Source of the DNA: an uncultured Bryobacteraceae bacterium
GTDB lineage: Bacteria; Acidobacteriota; Terriglobia; Bryobacterales; Bryobacteraceae
DNA length: 6,420 nt
NCBI GenBank assembly: GCA_937921835.1
Contig: CAKZVG010000719.1
Span: 1 to 6,420, forward strand
Direction: 5' to 3'
The translations under genes were made by a program, and so were the position numbers. The notes beneath the pieces are model-generated. The model did not search any database, was not told the DNA's origin, and was given only the letters and a program-made list of their open reading frames with translations. Below are positions 1 to 6,420 of the stretch, piece after piece (the stretch's first letter is position 1; each line of letters begins with the position of its first letter).

Positions 1-619
1 CGGCCTTGGCGAGCGCGGCGAACTCCCCGGCTGCCAAGGAGTTGGGAGCGTATTCGCGCACCGTAAGCCCGGCCGCGACGGCCTCGGCGATCACAACCCG
101 CTGGCCGATCATGGGGAGGGCTTTCTTCCCCATCTTCGCGAGCGAGCCCGGAAGATCGCGGCCGAGGTGGGTGTTCATGAGGACGCGGGTGGGTACGAAG
201 CGCACCCGCGGCTTCTTGGAACGCCGCGCGGCGCGCGCCTTGAGCACCAGCGACAGCGCTTCCTTGAGCGCGAACAGATCGAGCGGCGAGGGGCCGCAGG
301 GCAGCAGAACCAAATCCGCCGCCATGGCCGCCTGGTAGGCCGTCTCAGGCATGCCCGGCGGGGTGTCGATGATCACGACGTCGGCGCCGGCGCCTTTGGC
401 CAGCGGGCGCAGCGCCTCGGGCTTCTCCCCGCCGACGGTCTGAACGCAGCGGGCCAGAAGCCCGTCGCCCTGCGCGGCCCAGGCGGCGAGGCTATGCTGC
501 GGGTCGGCGTCGAGCAGCAGCACGCTGCGTCCCATGGCCGCGAACTCGGCCGCCAGGTTGCCGGCGATGGTGGACTTCCCAACGCCTCCCTTACGTCCCG
601 CGACGGCGATGATGGGCAT
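1..619 (-). CDS. ParA/ParF-like partition ATPase (3' end outside window)
   Basis: A P-loop ATPase of the ParA/MinD superfamily; 206 residues are visible and the frame is still open at the window edge. The start ATG at 619 places the deviant Walker A motif GRKGGVGKST at residues 8-17, with signature lysine K10 and P-loop lysine K15. The Walker A' motif LLLDADPQ is at 34-41 and Walker B VVIIDTPPG at 81-89. A PCGPSPLD segment at 107-114, PTRV at 143-146 and GQRVVIAEA at 172-180 match the short ParF-type ATPases, usually a little over 200 residues, so little should be missing. These proteins lack the N-terminal DNA-binding domain of long ParA proteins. Family members dimerise on ATP and bind DNA non-specifically to position plasmids, chromosomes or protein clusters. 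No ParB or centromere-like repeat is visible, although a partner could lie downstream of the window. The gene begins 8 bp after the EVE gene and has no Shine-Dalgarno. The family is certain; the cargo is unknown. Confidence 0.93.
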   Translation of the reverse strand, partial: MPIIAVAGRKGGVGKSTIAGNLAAEFAAMGRSVLLLDADPQHSLAAWAAQGDGLLARCVQTVGGEKPEALRPLAKGAGADVVIIDTPPGMPETAYQAAMAADLVLLPCGPSPLDLFALKEALSLVLKARAARRSKKPRVRFVPTRVLMNTHLGRDLPGSLAKMGKKALPMIGQRVVIAEAVAAGLTVREYAPNSLAAGEFAALAKA

Positions 620-626
620 GCCAAGT

Positions 627-632
627 ACTATA
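627..632 (-). promoter_or_regulatory. Candidate leaderless -10 element of the ParA-like gene
   Basis: On the minus strand the hexamer TATAGT (five of six matches to TATAAT) overlaps the stop codon of the EVE gene and ends 7 nt before the ParA-like ATG. This is the spacing at which transcription would start at or next to the ATG, giving a leaderless mRNA, and it fits the missing Shine-Dalgarno. No good -35 hexamer is seen; the best at 18-bp spacing is TGGATT. The element could be chance. Confidence 0.3.
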
Positions 633-1050
633 GGGGATTGGGCGGCGGGAAATCCACACCGCGCTTGCGCAGCCAGGCGATAACCTCCTCCGGAACGGCC
701 ATGGTGGACAGCCGTCCCTGCCGCACCAGCGCCCAGCCGTCGAACTTGCCTGTTTTCTTGATCTCGGCGAGCGTCACCGGTGGTTGGAGACGCCCACCGA
801 ATTCCACCTCCACCAGCGCCGATTTCGCGTCGCGCGGATCGGTGCGCGGCTCCGACAACACCCGGGCGTAGCCCACGATGGCCGACTCCCCGCCGCTGTG
901 GTAGATGAACACCGTGTCGCCCGGCCGCATCTGGCGGACCGCCTTCACCGCCTGCGGATTGCGGACGCCATCCCACACCGTGCGCCGGTCGCGTTCCAGG
1001 TCCGCGAGCGAGTAGCTTCCCGGGTCGGTCTTGGCGAGGAAGTACGCCAT
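628..1050 (-). CDS. EVE-domain protein (PUA-like, Thy28 type)
   Basis: A 140-residue stand-alone EVE domain spanning nearly the whole protein. The signature WDGVRNPQA is at 26-34, followed by MRPGDTVFIYHS at 41-52 and AIVGYARV at 57-64. PVTLAEIKK is at 91-99 and the late RLSTMAVP block at 113-120. EVE domains belong to the PUA-like fold and use an aromatic pocket to bind modified bases. Bacterial members occur alone or fused to restriction-type effectors, and the human relative is THYN1. This protein has no nuclease, helicase or extra domain and no signal peptide, so it should be a cytoplasmic binding protein. The usual RNxxR-like segment after WDGVRNPQA reads AVKAVRQ here. The start ATG lies 8 bp after the receptor stop. 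The upstream CCGGCGGC is a poor Shine-Dalgarno, suggesting translation coupled to the receptor. The C-terminal PPPNPL tail lies outside the domain. The domain is secure; the physiological ligand is not known. Confidence 0.93.
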   Translation of the reverse strand: MAYFLAKTDPGSYSLADLERDRRTVWDGVRNPQAVKAVRQMRPGDTVFIYHSGGESAIVGYARVLSEPRTDPRDAKSALVEVEFGGRLQPPVTLAEIKKTGKFDGWALVRQGRLSTMAVPEEVIAWLRKRGVDFPPPNPL

Positions 1051-1058
1051 GCCGCCGG

Positions 1059-4000
1059 TCAGAAATTCAGCCGGAGGGCCAACTGGATCCGGCGCGGGTT
1101 GCGCGCGCTGGTCGGATTCAGAAATTCGGGGTTGGCCTGTTCCGGCCCCTGGAAGCGGAGCGTGGTGTCGACGTTTTGAAACTGCGTGTGGTTCGGCGTG
1201 TTGTAGGTTTCAAAGCGCAACTGGAGGGTGCGGCGCTCCGCCAGCCGGATGGTGCGGTACAGCGACAGGTCCCAATTATTCATGATGGGACGCCGCAGGA
1301 TCCCCTCGCCCGCGTTGCCCGGATCGCCGCGCTCGGGGCGCGTGAAGCGCTCCTTGAGAGCGGCGTGCGGGTCGCCGATGTTGGGCCGCGGACCCTCGGC
1401 GCCGGTCCCGGTGATGTCGACGTAGTCGATCAGGCTCATGCCAGGGTTGAACGCCTGGCCGGATTGGAAACGGTAGATGCCGGAGGATTCCCAGCCGTCG
1501 GCGAAGATGGCCAGCGTCCGGCTGCCCAGCTTCTTTCCGGGTTTCGGGAAGATGTAGGAGTAGCGCCAGGAGAGCACATGCGGCCGGTCGAAGGTGAGGG
1601 GGCCGTAGTTGCGCTGGCGCGGGTTGAAGAAGGGGCTTACCGTCTCCGTGTCGGTGCTGGCGGTGCCGAGGGCCTTCGAGTAAGTGTAGGCCAGACCGAA
1701 CAGCAGGCCGTTGCGCATGCGGCGGTTGGCGCTCAACTGGAACGAGTTGTAATTGGAAGTCGAGGCGAACTCATACACCTGGATGTCGCCGTAGCCTTGA
1801 ATCGCCCGCAGGAAGTTATCCGGCAGCGCGCGGTTGGCGGTGGGATCGCGGTTTTCCGGATGCACGTCCATCCAGCGGGCGCCCCAGGGCACGGGGTTGA
1901 TGCTGCGCTTCCAGAGCAGGTGGCGGCCGAGCGAACCGGCGTAGGAGACGTCGAGAATGATGCTGCGCCCGATCTGCTGCTGGACGCCGAAGCTGTAGTT
2001 GTAGACCGTGCTGGCCTTGACATTGCCAAGCAGCGAATGGCTGATGGTGCTGGGAGCGAGCACGCCGGCGGAGGCGGCCGCCGCCAGGCCGTCCAGCGAA
2101 CCGTAGTAGACCGTGGGCGTGAAAACCGTGGGCGGATTCGCCAGCAGGTTCATGGTCGGATTCCCTTGCGGGCGGTCATAAAACACGCCCGCTCCGCCGC
2201 GAACGGCGGTGCGCCCGCGCCCGAACGGATCCCAGGAAAAGCCCAGGCGGGGCGCCAACATCACCGCGGGGATGGAGTACATACCCTTCGGCACGCCGGG
2301 CGTCACGCCACCGGTCACCATTCCGTTGGCCGGATCGCCCACGCCGGGGACGAACGTTCCGATGAGACCCTGGTTGTAGGTGCGGCCCGAAAGCGGATCG
2401 ATGGCGACCTTCTTCCCGTCCACCATGGCCGGGGCGAGCAGCACCGGGGCCCTGGCCGGATCCCAGCGCGCCAGGTCGAAGGAATTCAACTGGAGGCGGG
2501 CGTCGTACTGCGGCATGTCGTGGTAAAAACGCAGGCCGAAATCGAGCAGCAGGCGCGGCCGGATGCGCCAGGCGTCCTGAGCGTACCATTCGAAATTCGT
2601 GAACCGGTACTGGCCCTGCATCCGGTTGTTGGCCTCCGAGTAGGAGTTGTAGTTGCCGAGCAGCGCGTTGGCGTAGGCGTAGTTGGCGTCCAGCGGATTA
2701 TTGGCGTTACGTCCGAAATCCACCGTGCCGCGGGTGGCGGTGCTGGCGCTTTGGTCCTTCCGGGTGCGCTCCAGGTACACGCCGAATTTGAGCGTGTGGG
2801 TGCCACGGATCCAACTCAGGTTCTCGACGAAGCTGAAGATGGTGTTCGCGTTGTAGTAGGGGATCCCGTTGCTCATGGACGGGTTGGCGTAGTTGGGCAC
2901 GCCCCCGAAGGTCATGTTCGGGATGTAGCCCGAGGGGTTGCCGCCGAACCACTGCGCGATCAGGATACCGGTGGCGGCGCGGGAGACCGCCTGGTGGTTG
3001 ATGGGATGGTAGAACAGCTTGTTCTGGCTCACCCCGGCCACGGTCTCGCTGAACATCGTGGGCGAGACCGTGATGGTGCTATGCAGGGTGACGCCGCGCC
3101 CGGGACGCCGGAACGAAACGGGCGTGAGCGGGAAGTTCAGGCTTCCGGTCACCCAGGAGCCGTACATCGGCTTGTCCTCGTCGCCGCTGTGGGTTCCGCG
3201 CCAGTACAGCATGAGGTTGGGGCGCGGCGAATAATCGACGCGCACCACCTCGGTCTGGCGCGGGAACGGGCGGCTGACCTGGGAAATGTAGTTCCACTGG
3301 TTGCGGCGCAACTCGATGGGATCGACGAAGTTCGGCAGCGGGAACAGGTCGAGCACCTTGCGCCCGACCGGGTGGAAGCGGCTGGCGGGGATGACGTTGC
3401 CCGGGAAGGGCGCGCGCTCGGCCGCCGGATCGTAGACCGTGATGCGGCGCCCGTTGACGTCGTTGCTGAGCGTGAAGTCGCCGCCGCGCTCGAGTTCGGT
3501 CGGCACCCGCACCGTACGCGCCGCCGAGGCGATCAACTGCCGCTGGAATTCCTGCGAGAAGAAGAAGAAAAGCTTGTCGCGCCGCCGGTTGAACTTGCCG
3601 GGGATGTAGACCGGGCCGCTCAAGGTATAGCTGAAGATGTTGTAGCGGTAAGGCGGCCGGGGCATGCCGTTGCGGTTGTTGAAATAGTCGTTGGCGGAAT
3701 AGCTCTCGTGGCGGTGGAACCAGCCCGCCGTGCCGCGGAACTGCTTGGCGCCGCCCTTGGTGACGACGCTGATGGTGCCGCCGGAATTGCGGCCGTGCTC
3801 AGCGGCGTAATTGGACATCAGCACGCGAATCTCGCCCACCGAATCCATCGAGGGCATGGAGTGCACCGCGCCGTTGGACCCGGTGTCGAGGGTGGTGACG
3901 CCATCCACCGTCATGTTTTTCGAGTTCGAGCGCCCGCCCAGGATGTAGATGCTGCCGATGCTGTCCGGCGTCGGCGCGTCGCGGCTGTCGGCGGTGTCGA

Positions 4001-4484
4001 CCACGCCCGGCAGCAGGCCCACCGCGTCCATGAAGTCGCGTCCCCGCAAGGCCATGGTCTCGATGTCCTCGGTGGTCAGCACGCCCGCCTTCTCCGAGGA
4101 GCCGAGCTGCACGGCGGCCACTTCGGCGGTGACCGTGACGCTTTCGCTCAACTCGCCGAGTTCCAGGACGATCGAGCCCAGCGAACGTTGCGCACCGGAG
4201 CCGACCTCGATGTCCTGCTGCACATAAGTCTTAAAACCGGGGGATGTCACGCGCAGCGCGAACGTGCCCGAAATCAGGTCCGGAAACGAGAAGAAGCCCG
4301 CGTTGTTGGTGCGCGTGGTGCGGACGAATCCCTGCGTGCTGGTGAGCGTGATTTCCGCTCCCGGAATGACGGCGCCGAGCGAATCCCGCACCGTGCCCGA
4401 AAGCGATCCGGAAATGTTTTGCGCCGGCAGAGCGGCCATCGCGATAAGAACGGTTAAGAAATAACGAAGCAGTAATCCCCGCAT
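1059..4484 (-). CDS. Oar-like TonB-dependent receptor with N-terminal CarboxypepD_reg domain
   Basis: A 1141-residue outer-membrane protein. Residues 1 to about 21 are a signal peptide: basic MRGLLLR, a hydrophobic core, and cleavage near LPA-Q. Residues 24-110 form a carboxypeptidase-regulatory-like beta sandwich, with SGTVRDSLGAVIPGAEITL and NNAGFFSFPDL as typical blocks. SESVTVTAE at 113-121 resembles a TonB box. The plug covers about 130-245, including LRGRDFMDAVGLLPGV, TVDGV and the GGTISVVTKGG motif. The rest is the barrel, with Oar-family landmarks KLFFFFSQEF (304-313), RGTHTLKFG (near 560), an APRLGFSWDPFG block (near 745), VQQQIGRS (near 833) and AYTYSKAL (near 935). The chain ends LALRLNF, a C-terminal beta-signal with final Phe for BAM insertion. 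The length is normal for Oar-like proteins of Acidobacteriota, many of which probably import oligosaccharides or peptides, but the substrate cannot be read from sequence. The start is fixed by AGGAGG 6 nt upstream. No SusD partner is adjacent. Confidence 0.96.
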   Translation of the reverse strand: MRGLLLRYFLTVLIAMAALPAQNISGSLSGTVRDSLGAVIPGAEITLTSTQGFVRTTRTNNAGFFSFPDLISGTFALRVTSPGFKTYVQQDIEVGSGAQRSLGSIVLELGELSESVTVTAEVAAVQLGSSEKAGVLTTEDIETMALRGRDFMDAVGLLPGVVDTADSRDAPTPDSIGSIYILGGRSNSKNMTVDGVTTLDTGSNGAVHSMPSMDSVGEIRVLMSNYAAEHGRNSGGTISVVTKGGAKQFRGTAGWFHRHESYSANDYFNNRNGMPRPPYRYNIFSYTLSGPVYIPGKFNRRRDKLFFFFSQEFQRQLIASAARTVRVPTELERGGDFTLSNDVNGRRITVYDPAAERAPFPGNVIPASRFHPVGRKVLDLFPLPNFVDPIELRRNQWNYISQVSRPFPRQTEVVRVDYSPRPNLMLYWRGTHSGDEDKPMYGSWVTGSLNFPLTPVSFRRPGRGVTLHSTITVSPTMFSETVAGVSQNKLFYHPINHQAVSRAATGILIAQWFGGNPSGYIPNMTFGGVPNYANPSMSNGIPYYNANTIFSFVENLSWIRGTHTLKFGVYLERTRKDQSASTATRGTVDFGRNANNPLDANYAYANALLGNYNSYSEANNRMQGQYRFTNFEWYAQDAWRIRPRLLLDFGLRFYHDMPQYDARLQLNSFDLARWDPARAPVLLAPAMVDGKKVAIDPLSGRTYNQGLIGTFVPGVGDPANGMVTGGVTPGVPKGMYSIPAVMLAPRLGFSWDPFGRGRTAVRGGAGVFYDRPQGNPTMNLLANPPTVFTPTVYYGSLDGLAAAASAGVLAPSTISHSLLGNVKASTVYNYSFGVQQQIGRSIILDVSYAGSLGRHLLWKRSINPVPWGARWMDVHPENRDPTANRALPDNFLRAIQGYGDIQVYEFASTSNYNSFQLSANRRMRNGLLFGLAYTYSKALGTASTDTETVSPFFNPRQRNYGPLTFDRPHVLSWRYSYIFPKPGKKLGSRTLAIFADGWESSGIYRFQSGQAFNPGMSLIDYVDITGTGAEGPRPNIGDPHAALKERFTRPERGDPGNAGEGILRRPIMNNWDLSLYRTIRLAERRTLQLRFETYNTPNHTQFQNVDTTLRFQGPEQANPEFLNPTSARNPRRIQLALRLNF

Positions 4485-4490
4485 GGAAAG

Positions 4491-4496
4491 CCTCCT
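4491..4496 (-). promoter_or_regulatory. Strong Shine-Dalgarno of the TonB-dependent receptor
   Basis: AGGAGG on the minus strand with a 6-nt spacer (CTTTCC) before the ATG at 4484. It is the only textbook ribosome binding site in the window and settles the receptor start. It implies much stronger independent translation initiation than for the flanking genes. Confidence 0.9.
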
Positions 4497-4501
4497 GAAT
4501 C

Positions 4502-4539
4502 ACCCGGAATAGCTACGCTTATCACGGCCAAACCCGGAA
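4502..4539 (-). repeat. Pair of 8-bp direct repeats in the radical SAM-receptor gap
   Basis: TTCCGGGT on the minus strand occurs at 4532-4539 and 4502-4509, a 30-bp period, within the 56-bp gap 4485-4540. The promoter-distal copy lies just upstream of the receptor Shine-Dalgarno. The copies could be paired operator half-sites, or chance in GC-rich DNA. No clear -35/-10 pair and no stem-loop followed by a T-run was found in this gap, so neither promoter nor terminator is called. Confidence 0.35.
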
Positions 4540-4540
4540 G

Positions 4541-5689
4541 TCAAGGAAGCCGCCGCGCCGGTTTGCGCAATCCGAAGACGATCCGCGCCACGCGGTTGAA
4601 CAAGGCCGCGTTGCGCGGCTCGAGAAACATCCACTCCAGGGCGCGCAGCAGGGCCGGGGTTTGAAAGGCCGGATCGCTGGCGCGGCGGCGCGCGGTGAGT
4701 TGCCGCAGCATGCCGCGCGGGTCCTCGCGCACCGCGTCGAGCATCGCCGTCTGGTGCACGCAGGAGATGGTGCAAAACGGGGCGCACGGCTTAACCGTGT
4801 GGAACTCGCGCTCCAGGTGTTCGGCGCCGTATTCGGCCAGCGGAATGGCCGGTTTGCCGCGGCGCTGGGAGCAGTAGTGGACCAGCCCGTCCTCGCAAAC
4901 GTACAGAAACCGGCTGCCAGCGCGGCAGCGCCATTCGTTGGGCTCCCCGCGGGCGATGTTGCGCTGGAACCGGCCGTAATGGGAGAAGGAAAAAACGGCC
5001 TTCTCGAGCTTGAGAATTTCCTCGAAGATCTCCATCTGCTCCCGACCGAGCGGCATGACCTGCCCGTTGTGATCGTGCAGGATGCCCACCGTGCCCGTGA
5101 AGCCGAGCTGGTGCGCGCGGCGCGACACCGCCAGCGCGTCGGAAGGCCGTCGGACGGGGCTGCCGAGGACCGAGTTCACGCTGACGGCGAATTCGGCGTG
5201 CCTGGCCAGCCACTGGAGCTTCCGGTCGAGCACCTTCAGACTCTTCTTTGAGGTTTCGTCGGGCTCCAGATTGTCGATGCTGATTTGCAGGTAATCGAGA
5301 CCCGCGCGGTTGAGCTGGCGGATGCGTTCGGGAACCAGGAAGTAGCCGTTGGTGATGAGCGTGGCGATGGCGCCGCGCTGGCGGATGCGGCGGATGAGGA
5401 GATCGAGATCCGGGTGCAGCATCGGCTCGCCGCCGCTGAGGGTGATGATGGTCGTGCCCAGTTCCGCCAGCCGGTCGATGCGCCGCAGCATCTCTGCGGT
5501 TGGCACGGGCGGCGAGTGCGAATCGAACTCGTTGCAGTAGACGCAGGCCAGGTTGCAGCGCCGGATGGGAACGATCTGCGCCAGGATGGGGTGCCGCGCC
5601 GAGTGCATGGCGCGCGCGAACATGCGCGCTTCGCGCAGTTTCCTCGCTACCGTCTTCGCCTTGCGGCGGATGGTGGTGAGAAGCCGCAT
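4541..5689 (-). CDS. Radical SAM protein with Cys-rich C-terminal (SPASM/twitch-like) region
   Basis: A 382-residue radical SAM enzyme. The basic N-terminus (1-34, many Arg/Lys, probably helical) is followed by the [4Fe-4S]/SAM motif C45-NLA-C49-VY-C52, where the fourth iron site would bind SAM. SGGEP at 85-89 contacts the SAM amino group, and LITNGY (111-116) and QISID (135-139) are conserved barrel strands. The C-terminal part has C255-X12-G268-X4-C273 with C265 between, then C302-X3-C306-X3-C310. This looks like a SPASM/twitch auxiliary cluster site but departs from the usual CX2CX5CX3C. Relatives act on peptides, proteins or small molecules; no specific family was recognised. No RRE domain or precursor peptide is visible. 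The ATG at 5689 was chosen because it begins 5 bp after the upstream stop, whereas the ATG at 5761 would overlap that gene by 67 bp. AAAGGGG abuts the ATG with no spacer, so the exact start is uncertain. The protein is probably cytoplasmic. Confidence 0.9.
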   Translation of the reverse strand: MRLLTTIRRKAKTVARKLREARMFARAMHSARHPILAQIVPIRRCNLACVYCNEFDSHSPPVPTAEMLRRIDRLAELGTTIITLSGGEPMLHPDLDLLIRRIRQRGAIATLITNGYFLVPERIRQLNRAGLDYLQISIDNLEPDETSKKSLKVLDRKLQWLARHAEFAVSVNSVLGSPVRRPSDALAVSRRAHQLGFTGTVGILHDHNGQVMPLGREQMEIFEEILKLEKAVFSFSHYGRFQRNIARGEPNEWRCRAGSRFLYVCEDGLVHYCSQRRGKPAIPLAEYGAEHLEREFHTVKPCAPFCTISCVHQTAMLDAVREDPRGMLRQLTARRRASDPAFQTPALLRALEWMFLEPRNAALFNRVARIVFGLRKPARRLP

Positions 5690-5694
5690 CCCCT

Positions 5695-6420
5695 TTACCG
5701 ATATGGTAGCGGGCCGGACGCCTCTTCGGGAAGTTCCCGCAGGCCCATGCGCTCCCGGCAAAAGGCCGCCAGGTCGGGCGCCAGCGGGGCGTGGAACTCC
5801 TCCCGCCCGAGATGGGTCCGGAAGACGATCGAGGCGGCGTGCAGGGCGTGCCGCGGCAGGGGCAGCAGCCGCTTCAAGCGGTCCGAAAAGCCGTTCGCCA
5901 GAAACTCCAGCATGAGGTCCGGATCGGGGCCATAGAGCTTGTCGCCCGCCACCGGGTGTCCCAGCCAGGCGGCGTGGACGCGGATCTGATGCATGCGCCC
6001 GGTGCGGGGGCGCACGCGGGCGAGCGTGTAGCCGCCCCCCAAGGCCAGTGGCTCGAAGGCCGTCTCGGCCGCCTCGCCGTCTTCCCGCACCCGGCGGCGC
6101 GCGGCGAAGGCCGCCCGGTCATCCTTTCCGACCGGCTGCGTGACATGGCAGGGCGCGGCGAGTTCTCCGCACAGAATCGCCAGGTAGGTCTTTTCCACCC
6201 GCCGCGCCGTAACCGCCCGCTGGAGCCGGGAGGCGGTGGCGCGATTGCGAGCGAACACCATGACGCCGCTGGTCTCGCGGTCCAGCCGCGAGGGCATGTG
6301 CAGCCGCGCCTCCCCCAGGTACTCGCGGCAGGCTCCGACGAGGCTCGACCAGGGACCGTGCTTGGAAGGATGGGAGAGCACATGCGGCGGTTTGTTGACG
6401 GCCAGCAGATCCGGCGTTTC
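5695..6420 (-). CDS. RluA-family RNA pseudouridine synthase (5' end outside window)
   Basis: 241 residues are visible and the frame is open to the window edge; the family's conserved opening DLLAVNKPPHVLSHPSK is at visible residues 4-20, so the true start lies upstream. These enzymes isomerise uridine to pseudouridine in rRNA or tRNA. The catalytic block is SRLDRETSG at 44-52, with aspartate D47 as the predicted nucleophile. VEKTYLAIL (75-83), RPRTGRMHQIRVHAAWLGHP (137-156) and VAGDKLYG (157-164) are standard RluA motifs, and HALHA (191-195) is the late conserved strand. The residue before RLD is Ser, where most relatives have His (HRLD). An N-terminal S4 domain, if any, would lie outside the window. 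The downstream radical SAM gene starts 5 bp after the stop, so the two are probably co-transcribed. The family is secure, but RluA, RluC, RluD and TruC types cannot be separated from this fragment. Confidence 0.94.
   Translation of the reverse strand, partial: ETPDLLAVNKPPHVLSHPSKHGPWSSLVGACREYLGEARLHMPSRLDRETSGVMVFARNRATASRLQRAVTARRVEKTYLAILCGELAAPCHVTQPVGKDDRAAFAARRRVREDGEAAETAFEPLALGGGYTLARVRPRTGRMHQIRVHAAWLGHPVAGDKLYGPDPDLMLEFLANGFSDRLKRLLPLPRHALHAASIVFRTHLGREEFHAPLAPDLAAFCRERMGLRELPEEASGPLPYR

Noticed and set aside
6..871. Plus-strand open frames opposite the ParA-like and EVE genes
   Set aside because: They are compositionally biased, match no family, and lie opposite genes with clear motifs on the minus strand.
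3556..3572. Purine-rich GAA run inside the receptor gene, possibly a repeat
   Set aside because: It is simply the codons of the conserved KLFFFFSQ segment of Oar-like receptors read on the opposite strand.
1176..4457. A 1093-codon open frame on the plus strand, antisense to the receptor gene
   Set aside because: It is in exact codon register with the receptor, so antisense stops would need TTA, CTA or TCA codons in the sense gene, which GC-rich coding DNA avoids. The translation is low-complexity (rich in Val, Gly, Arg, Ala, His) and has no recognisable domain, while the sense strand is an unambiguous receptor.
5690..5761. Upstream ATG at 5761 as the start of the radical SAM gene
   Set aside because: It would add 24 residues rich in Gly, Pro and Arg and overlap the pseudouridine synthase by 67 bp. 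The ATG at 5689 fits the compact spacing better, though it has no well-spaced ribosome site.
4661..5935. Plus-strand open frames opposite the radical SAM and pseudouridine synthase genes
   Set aside because: They are antisense shadows in GC-rich sequence; the minus-strand frames carry intact catalytic motifs.
5695..6381. GTG at 6381 as the start of the pseudouridine synthase
   Set aside because: The frame stays open upstream and encodes the conserved DLLAVNKPP segment, so the gene continues beyond the window.
1..6420. A defence island or mobile element suggested by the EVE and ParA-like genes
   Set aside because: There is no nuclease, methyltransferase, helicase, toxin, transposase, integrase, tRNA-flanked site or terminal repeat, and the EVE protein has no effector fusion.

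Overview
The window holds five protein genes, all on the minus strand and closely packed. In transcription order they are: an RluA-type pseudouridine synthase (5' end outside the window), a radical SAM protein with a cysteine-rich C-terminus, a very large Oar-like TonB-dependent outer-membrane receptor with an N-terminal carboxypeptidase-regulatory-like domain, a small EVE-domain protein, and a ParA/ParF-like ATPase (3' end outside the window). The gaps between them are about 5, 56, 8 and 8 bp. No RNA gene, CRISPR array, insertion sequence, terminator or other mobile-element hallmark is visible, and no gene-free stretch exceeds 56 bp.

The sequence is GC-rich. The 1141-residue receptor combines a CarboxypepD_reg-like domain, a plug and an Oar-type barrel, an architecture massively expanded in Acidobacteriota, especially Bryobacterales/Solibacter relatives. 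That lineage is therefore the most likely source. This is an inference from protein style, not a marker-gene assignment.

Layout from high to low coordinates: 6420-5695 is an rRNA/tRNA-modifying pseudouridine synthase. 5689-4541 is a radical SAM enzyme of unassigned substrate. 4540-4485 is the only real intergenic gap, carrying a strong Shine-Dalgarno and two copies of an 8-bp repeat. 4484-1059 is the outer-membrane receptor. 1050-628 is the EVE protein. 619-1 is the ParA-like ATPase, which has no Shine-Dalgarno but has a TATAGT hexamer placed as expected for a leaderless transcript.

The functions do not form one obvious pathway: RNA modification, radical chemistry, outer-membrane uptake, modified-base recognition and a partition-type ATPase. 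The best-supported view is an ordinary chromosomal run of co-directional genes, possibly partly co-transcribed. The points most worth a second look are the non-standard cysteine pattern of the radical SAM protein beside the receptor, the possible leaderless promoter of the ParA-like gene, and the EVE-ParA pairing. I found no convincing evidence of a wholly new system.
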